Below are positions 59,323 to 64,000 of a stretch of DNA of 64,000 nt, piece by piece. The stretch comes from Allobosea sp. 47.2.35. GTDB lineage: Bacteria > Pseudomonadota > Alphaproteobacteria > Rhizobiales > Beijerinckiaceae. The notes beneath the pieces are model-generated. The model saw nothing but the letters and a program-made list of their open reading frames with translations. It did no database searches and was not told the DNA's origin. The DNA is taken from the NCBI RefSeq assembly GCF_024655635.1, contig NZ_JANLGI010000019.1:1-64000 (forward strand). The letters are read 5' to 3'. Both the position numbers and the translations under genes were made by a program. Position 1 is the stretch's first letter, and the number at the start of each line of letters is the position of its first letter.

Positions 59323-60828
59323 GTGAGCCTGCAAGCCAAGAAGCGTCCCGAAGGCCGCATCCTGATGACCGCCCGCTGGGTCGTCGGACACAAGGACGGC
59401 CGCCATCGCCTCTATGAGAATGGCGAGGTCGTCTTCGAGAACGGCGAGGTCGTCTTCGTCGGCCATGGCTTTCCCGGCGACGTCGCCCGCCGCATCGACT
59501 ACGGCCATGCCCTGATCGGGCCGGGCTTCGTCGATTGCGACGCGCTCTCCGATCTCGACACCACCATCCTCGGCTATGACAACCAGCCGGCCTGGAAGAA
59601 GGGTCGCGTCTGGCCGCGCAGCTATCTCGAGGCCGGCCCCTACGAGATGTATACCCGCGAGGAACTGGCCTTCCAGAAGCGCTATGCCTTCTCGCAACTG
59701 ATCCGCAATGGCATCACCACCGCGCTGCCGATCGCCTCGCTGTTCTATCGCGCCTGGGGCGAGACGGTGCAGGAATTCGAGGATGCCGCGGATGCCGCCG
59801 CCGATCTCGGCATGCGCGCCTATCTCGGCCCGGCCTATCGCACCGGCAACCAGGTCGTCGAAAGCGACGGGCGCGTCGTCACCTATTACGAGGAGGAGCG
59901 CGGTCTCGCCGAGCTCGATGCTGCCATCGATTTTGCGAAGCGCCATGAGGGCCAGGCCGGCGGCTTGATCCGCGCGATGTTCGCGCCCGACCGCATCGAG
60001 ACCTCGACGGCCGAGCTGTTGCGCCGCACCGCGGCAGCCTCGCGCGAGCTCGACATTCCCGTCCGGCTGCACTGCTGCCAGTCGAAGATCGAGTACGACC
60101 TCGTCCTCGCCCAGCACGGCATGAGCCCGCCGGAATGGCTGGAGAGCCTCGGCTTCCTCAACGAGCGCTGCCTGCTGCCGCATGGCACGGTCGTCTCCGG
60201 CAGCCGCCTGATCGACCGCCCCGGCCGCGATCTCGAGATCATCCGCGATTCCGGCGCCAGCATCGTGCATTGCCCGCTGGTCTCGGGCCGGCACGGCAAC
60301 AGCATCAATCATTTCGGCAGCTATCGCGCCATGGGCCTCAACATCGCCATGGGCACGGATACCGCCCCGCCCGACATGGTGGTGAACATGCAGACCGGCA
60401 TGATCCTCTCCCGCACCATGGCCGCCAATGTCGGCGCGGTTCGCTCCGAGGATTACTACGACGCCGCGACCATCGGCGGCGCCGATGCGCTGCAGCGGCC
60501 CGATCTCGGCCGCCTCCAGCCGGGCTCCCGCGCCGACATCACCGTCTTCGAATTCGACCGGCCGCATAGCGGGCAGGTCATCGACCCCATCCAGACGATG
60601 ATGCTGACCGGCCATGGCCGCGACTTCGCGACCGTGGTGATCGATGGCCGCTTCGTCATGGAGAACCGGGCGATCCCCGGCCAGGACGAGGCTGCCGACA
60701 ACGCCCGCGCCCAGAAGCAGTTCGAAGGCGTGATGGCGCGCTATCCCGAGCGCACGCTCGGCCACCCGCCGATGAGCGAAATCTTCTCGTCGAGCTACGC
60801 GATCGAACGCAGCGAGGCCTCTGCATGA
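59323..60828 (+). CDS. amidohydrolase superfamily protein lacking the HxH metal motif
   Basis: A 501-residue protein of the TrzA/AtzA-like amidohydrolase group. The N-terminal beta-sandwich leads to GPGFVD, but where HxH normally follows it reads D71-C72-D73. Later motifs are partly present: H250 in VRLHCCQ, H287 in LPHGTVV, and D346 in MGTDTAPPDM. With the first two metal His replaced, the enzyme may bind metal differently or use a different reaction. An in-frame 21-bp tandem duplication (59416-59457) gives ENGEVVF twice in the N-terminal sandwich. GTG start. It is encoded between permease and ATPase genes, so it likely processes the imported compound. Confidence 0.8.
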   Translation: MSLQAKKRPEGRILMTARWVVGHKDGRHRLYENGEVVFENGEVVFVGHGFPGDVARRIDYGHALIGPGFVDCDALSDLDTTILGYDNQPAWKKGRVWPRSYLEAGPYEMYTREELAFQKRYAFSQLIRNGITTALPIASLFYRAWGETVQEFEDAADAAADLGMRAYLGPAYRTGNQVVESDGRVVTYYEEERGLAELDAAIDFAKRHEGQAGGLIRAMFAPDRIETSTAELLRRTAAASRELDIPVRLHCCQSKIEYDLVLAQHGMSPPEWLESLGFLNERCLLPHGTVVSGSRLIDRPGRDLEIIRDSGASIVHCPLVSGRHGNSINHFGSYRAMGLNIAMGTDTAPPDMVVNMQTGMILSRTMAANVGAVRSEDYYDAATIGGADALQRPDLGRLQPGSRADITVFEFDRPHSGQVIDPIQTMMLTGHGRDFATVVIDGRFVMENRAIPGQDEAADNARAQKQFEGVMARYPERTLGHPPMSEIFSSSYAIERSEASA

Positions 60829-61814
60829 CCGCATCCGCCGCCCAGCCTCTCCTGTCCGTCCGCGACCTGCGCATCGTCTTCGATGGCCGCCACGGCCCGT
60901 TGACCGCGCTGGACGGCGTGTCCTTCGATATCGCGCCGGGCGAGATCCTCGGCGTGGTCGGCGAGTCCGGGGCGGGCAAGTCCCTGACCGGCACGGCGGT
61001 GATCGGCCTGCTCGATCCGCCGGGCCGCATCGTCGGCGGCGAGATCCATCTCTCCGGCCAGCGCATCGACAACCTGCCGGCCGAGCAGATGCGCAAGCTG
61101 CGCGGCCGGCGCATCGGCGCGATCTTCCAGGACCCGCTGACCTCGCTGCACCCGTTGCTCAAGGTCGGCGACCAGCTCGTCGAGACCATTCTGACCCATC
61201 TGCCGGTCAGCCGGACGGAGGCGCGCAAGCGTGCGCTCGATCTGCTCAAGGAGGTCGGCATCCCCGCCGCCGAGACGCGGATCGACCATTTCCCGTACCA
61301 GTTCTCCGGCGGCATGCGCCAGCGCGTCGTCATCGCGCTCGCGCTCTGCGCCGAGCCCTCGCTGATCATCGCCGACGAGCCGACGACCGCGCTCGACGTC
61401 TCGATCCAGGCGCAGATCACCACCTTGCTGAAGCGGCTCTGCCGCGAGCACGGCACGGCGATCATGCTGGTCACCCATGACATGGGCGTCATCGCCGAGA
61501 CGGCCGACCGGGTCGCGGTGATGTATGCCGGCCGCATCGTCGAGATCGGCCCGGTCGAGGAGGTGACGCGCCGGCCGAGCCATCCTTACACGGCCGGCCT
61601 GATGGCCTCGATTCCGAGCGTCCATGTCCGCCACGAGCATCTCAACCAGATCGACGGCGCCATGCCGCGCCTCAACGCCATCCCGCCGGGCTGCGCCTTC
61701 AACCCGCGCTGCGGAAAGGCCGAGGATTTCTGCCGCAAGCACAAGCCCGGCCTGCCCGTGACCGGACATGCCGCAGCCTGCCATTTCCCCCTGAAGGAGG
61801 CGGCCCATGCTTGA
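60825..61814 (+). CDS. peptide-type ABC transporter ATP-binding protein (DppD-like)
   Basis: A 329-residue ATPase. Walker A is GESGAGKSLTG, followed by IFQDPLTSLHPLL (Q-loop), FSGGMRQR (signature), LIIADEPTTALD (Walker B) and VTHDMGVIAE (H-loop). The C-terminus has PYTAGLMASIP and a cysteine-bearing FNPRCGKAEDFC, the oligopeptide-specific extension. The start overlaps the amidohydrolase stop (ATGA). Confidence 0.92.
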   Translation: MTASAAQPLLSVRDLRIVFDGRHGPLTALDGVSFDIAPGEILGVVGESGAGKSLTGTAVIGLLDPPGRIVGGEIHLSGQRIDNLPAEQMRKLRGRRIGAIFQDPLTSLHPLLKVGDQLVETILTHLPVSRTEARKRALDLLKEVGIPAAETRIDHFPYQFSGGMRQRVVIALALCAEPSLIIADEPTTALDVSIQAQITTLLKRLCREHGTAIMLVTHDMGVIAETADRVAVMYAGRIVEIGPVEEVTRRPSHPYTAGLMASIPSVHVRHEHLNQIDGAMPRLNAIPPGCAFNPRCGKAEDFCRKHKPGLPVTGHAAACHFPLKEAAHA

Positions 61815-62811
61815 ACAGGCCACGACGCTCGCCCCCGTACAGTCTACGGGCGACGACATCATCCTCGATGTCGAGGCGGCCTGCTGCCGCTTCGACGTTT
61901 CGGCGCCGGCCCTGTCGCGGCTGTTCTCTGGGGAGACGCGGCGCATCCTGCGCGCGGTCGAGAGCGTCTCTTTCACCGTGAAGCGCGGCACCACCTTCAG
62001 CATCGTCGGCGAGTCCGGCTGCGGAAAATCGACGCTCGCCCGCATGGTCGTCGGCCTCCAGCGCCCGACCGAAGGCAAGCTGAGCTTCCGTGACATCCGT
62101 CGTGCCGACGGCACGATCGGCCCGCCGCGCGTGCAGATGATCTTCCAGGACCCCTATGCCTCGCTCAACCCGCGCTGGCGCGTCGGCGAGATCATCGCCG
62201 AGCCGATCCGCGAACTGAACCTGCGCGCCTACGAGGCGGCGATCCAGCAGCGTGTCGGCGACCTGCTGGAGACCGTCGGCCTGTCGCGCACCGATGCGAG
62301 CCGCTACCCGCATGCCTTCTCCGGTGGCCAGCGCCAGCGCATCTCGATCGCGCGTGCGCTTGCGACCGAAGCCGATTTCCTCGTCTGCGACGAGCCGACC
62401 TCGGCGCTCGACGTTTCCGTGCAGGCGCAGATCCTCAACCTGGTGGTCCGGCTGCAGAAGGAATTCGGGCTGACCTATCTCTTCATCAGCCACAACCTCT
62501 CGGTCGTCCGGCACATGTCGGACGATATCGCGATCATGTATCTCGGCCGCTTCGTCGAGGCGGGCCCGGCCGAGCAGGTCTTCACCAAGCCGCAGCACCC
62601 CTATACCCGCCTGTTGCTTGATACGATCCCCGATGTCGAGCGTCCGAACCGGGAGCGCCGGCCGATGTCCGGCGAGGTGCCGAGCCCGATCAGCCCGCCG
62701 GCCGGCTGCACCTTCAACCCGCGCTGCACCCAGGCCGCCGACCGGTGTCGCGTCGACCGGCCGGAGCTGCGGCAGTTGGGTGGCGTCGACGTGTCCTGCC
62801 ACTTCGCCTGA
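61807..62811 (+). CDS. peptide-type ABC transporter ATP-binding protein (DppF-like)
   Basis: A 334-residue ATPase. Walker A GESGCGKSTLAR, Q-loop IFQDPYASLNP, signature FSGGQRQRIS, Walker B LVCDEPTSALD, and the C-terminal oligopeptide extension PYTRLLLDTIP with FNPRCTQAADRC. It pairs with the DppD-like protein, with which it overlaps by eight bases. It is the last gene of the operon. A long inverted repeat follows. Confidence 0.92.
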   Translation: MLEQATTLAPVQSTGDDIILDVEAACCRFDVSAPALSRLFSGETRRILRAVESVSFTVKRGTTFSIVGESGCGKSTLARMVVGLQRPTEGKLSFRDIRRADGTIGPPRVQMIFQDPYASLNPRWRVGEIIAEPIRELNLRAYEAAIQQRVGDLLETVGLSRTDASRYPHAFSGGQRQRISIARALATEADFLVCDEPTSALDVSVQAQILNLVVRLQKEFGLTYLFISHNLSVVRHMSDDIAIMYLGRFVEAGPAEQVFTKPQHPYTRLLLDTIPDVERPNRERRPMSGEVPSPISPPAGCTFNPRCTQAADRCRVDRPELRQLGGVDVSCHFA

Positions 62812-62842
62812 GGTACAGGCGCAGCGGTTTCGCTCTGCATCC

Positions 62843-62975
62843 TTGTCATTCCGGGGCGCGCCGCAGGCGCGAACCCGGAACCCACGGCTGGGTGAGACAG
62901 TCGATGCGCGGTTGCCAGCGGCTCGCCCGATCGTGGGTTCCGGGTTCTTCGCTGCGCGAAGCCCCGGAATGACAA
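62843..62975. repeat. long imperfect inverted repeat between dppF-like and osmC genes
   Basis: TTGTCATTCCGGGGC (62843-62857) and the complementary GCCCCGGAATGACAA (62961-62975) bound a roughly 130-base element whose inner arms also match in part, with GAACCCGGAACCCAC and GTGGGTTCCGGGTTC. It resembles a palindromic MITE-like unit and lies between convergent genes, where it may act as a terminator. Confidence 0.65.
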
Positions 62976-62990
62976 AGGTGCGCGCCAGCC

Positions 62991-63422
62991 TCAGTCGACC
63001 AGCGTCGCCTCAAGCGTGATCGGCGCCTTGAACAGTTTCGAGACCGGGCAGCCGGCCTTGGCCTTGTCGGCGAGCGACTGGAAGGTCGCCTGGTCGGCGC
63101 CGGGCACCTTGCCCTTCAGCGTCAGGTGGATCGCGGTGATCGCGTAGCCGTCATCGAGCTTGTCGAGCGTCACGCGCGCCGTGGTGTCGAGCGCATCAGC
63201 CTTGAGATTGGCTTCTCCCAGGACGAGGGAGAGCGCCATGGTGAAGCAAGCGGCATGCGCCGCGCCGATCAGCTCCTCGGGATTGCTGCCGGGCTTGCCC
63301 TCGAAACGGCTGGCGAAGCCATAAGGATAGGCGTCGAGCGCCTTCGTCTCGGTCGAGATCGTGCCCTTGCCGTCCTTGATGCCGCCTTCCCAATGGGCTG
63401 CGCCGGTCTTGTTGATCGCCAT
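62991..63422 (-). CDS. OsmC family peroxiredoxin-like protein
   Basis: A 143-residue OsmC/Ohr family protein. It has the two conserved cysteines at C59 (AAHAACFTMAL) and C125 (KAGCPVSKLF), and GKPGSNPEELIGAAHA, close to OsmC rather than Ohr. OsmC reduces organic hydroperoxides and is induced by osmotic stress or stationary phase. Start MAINKTGAAHWEG. Confidence 0.93.
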   Translation of the reverse strand: MAINKTGAAHWEGGIKDGKGTISTETKALDAYPYGFASRFEGKPGSNPEELIGAAHAACFTMALSLVLGEANLKADALDTTARVTLDKLDDGYAITAIHLTLKGKVPGADQATFQSLADKAKAGCPVSKLFKAPITLEATLVD

Positions 63423-63566
63423 GATGCTGTCTCCCGTTCTGGTTGGATCGGTACTTTGCGGCTGGAACGCTACCCTTTGACAACGGTCCAGCGCGAGTCC
63501 GGTTCATCGTGACGACAAAGGCTCTGAATTGCCGTAAGGTCATCGCTCCGAACGCTGGAGGCTGTC

Positions 63567-63863
63567 ATGACCGCATTCAACGCCGTTCGTTTCAAGGTGA
63601 AGCCGGGAATGGAGACCGCCTTCCTCGACGCTCACCGAAAGGTCGCCGAGGACTGGCCGGGCCTGCGGCATGCCAATATCATCGCGGCCGGTGAGGGGCG
63701 ATACTGCATCATCGCCGAATGGGAGAGCTTCGAGGCGATGGTGGCGGCCCGCCCGCAGATGATCGCCACCCTCAACAGCTTCCGCCATACGCTCGACGAT
63801 CTCGGCAACGGGCTCGGCGTCACCGATCCGATCGCCGGGTCGGTGGCCGTCTCGCTGAAATAG
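63567..63863 (+). CDS. small ABM-like (antibiotic biosynthesis monooxygenase fold) protein
   Basis: A 98-residue protein with a ferredoxin-like pattern: FNAVRFKVKPGMETAFLDAHRKV, then GLRHANIIAAGEGRYCIIAEWESFEAMVAARP. These features fit the dimeric alpha/beta-barrel ABM superfamily. Catalytic residues are not obvious. It stands alone, divergent from osmC. Confidence 0.7.
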   Translation: MTAFNAVRFKVKPGMETAFLDAHRKVAEDWPGLRHANIIAAGEGRYCIIAEWESFEAMVAARPQMIATLNSFRHTLDDLGNGLGVTDPIAGSVAVSLK

Positions 63864-63886
63864 GGCATCGCCCGAACGCTCGCCGC

Positions 63887-63924
63887 AAAAGAAGAAGGCC
63901 CGCACCGATCGCTCGATGCGGGCC
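63887..63924 (-). terminator. intrinsic terminator for the gene at the right edge
   Basis: GGCCCGCA at 63897-63904 pairs with TGCGGGCC at 63917-63924, followed on the minus strand by a T-rich run (63887-63896). It lies 26 bases downstream of the minus-strand stop at 63951. Confidence 0.7.
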
Positions 63925-63950
63925 CATGGATTGGCCGGTGATCTGGCCGC

Positions 63951-64000
63951 TCAGCGGAACAGCGCCAGCGACTTCGACAGGGTGATCCAGACACCCCAGG
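63951..64000 (-). CDS. C-terminal end of a minus-strand gene (cut by window edge)
   Basis: The last 15 codons read WGVWITLSKSLALFR and then stop. The hydrophobic content suggests a membrane segment near the C-terminus. A terminator follows at 63887-63924, supporting a real gene end. Too little is visible to name it. Confidence 0.45.
   Translation of the reverse strand, partial: WGVWITLSKSLALFR

Overview
This window is high-GC DNA with long, tightly packed operons and many ATGA or one-base gene overlaps. The protein set (UvrB with a long N-terminal extension, YnfA, class II peptide ABC transporters, short palindromic intergenic repeats) suggests an alphaproteobacterium, probably Hyphomicrobiales and possibly a Bosea relative. 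The genus is an inference. No rRNA, tRNA or CRISPR array was seen.

Positions 1-1910 hold a phage- or plasmid-type recombination module on the minus strand: two small unknown genes, an ERF single-strand annealing protein and the start of a YqaJ-type exonuclease. A small XRE regulator is divergent to it. Positions 2222-25297 are a surface-polysaccharide locus. It contains a glutaminase/N-acetyl-sugar amidotransferase fusion, two membrane-anchored proteins of unknown function, two Wzx-like flippases, a GT-C glycosyltransferase divergent from a polyprenyl-phosphate GT2 enzyme, a DUF218 protein, an asparagine synthase, two GT4 glycosyltransferases and the wbpA-wbpB-wbpD-wbpE set. WbpA/B/E/D make UDP-2,3-diacetamido-2,3-dideoxy-glucuronic acid. 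The amidotransferase fusion may turn an acetamido group of such a sugar into an acetamidino group, with its own glutaminase domain replacing the HisH/HisF-type ammonia supply. No WbpI epimerase, initiating transferase or clear Wzy polymerase was recognised here.

Positions 25597-28911 carry nadE and argC. argC is preceded by what looks like an arginine-attenuation leader: a 35-codon frame with 12 arginine codons, then an intrinsic terminator, with an 8-nt segment of the leader exactly complementary to the terminator's 5' arm.

Positions 28995-42455 hold two transport regions. A minus-strand peptide-type ABC operon runs substrate-binding protein, two permeases, fused double ATPase. A plus-strand group encodes an SDR, a Gfo/Idh/MocA dehydrogenase, an inositol-monophosphatase-like enzyme and an Fbp/Afu-type importer, which together suggest uptake and oxidation of a phosphorylated polyol or sugar. 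Positions 42549-54475 are mostly housekeeping or small conserved genes: Na/Pi cotransporter, YnfA, flavoprotein, DUF2945, UvrB, GNAT, DUF6152, membrane protein, Nudix, NhaA, cytochrome c, alpha/beta hydrolase.

Positions 54716-62811 are a third transport system: a GntR/FCD regulator divergent from SBP-permease-permease-amidohydrolase-ATPase-ATPase. The amidohydrolase lacks the usual HxH metal motif. The right edge has OsmC, a small ABM-like protein and the end of a minus-strand gene. In all three ABC systems, strong hairpins lie exactly between the binding-protein gene and the first permease gene.
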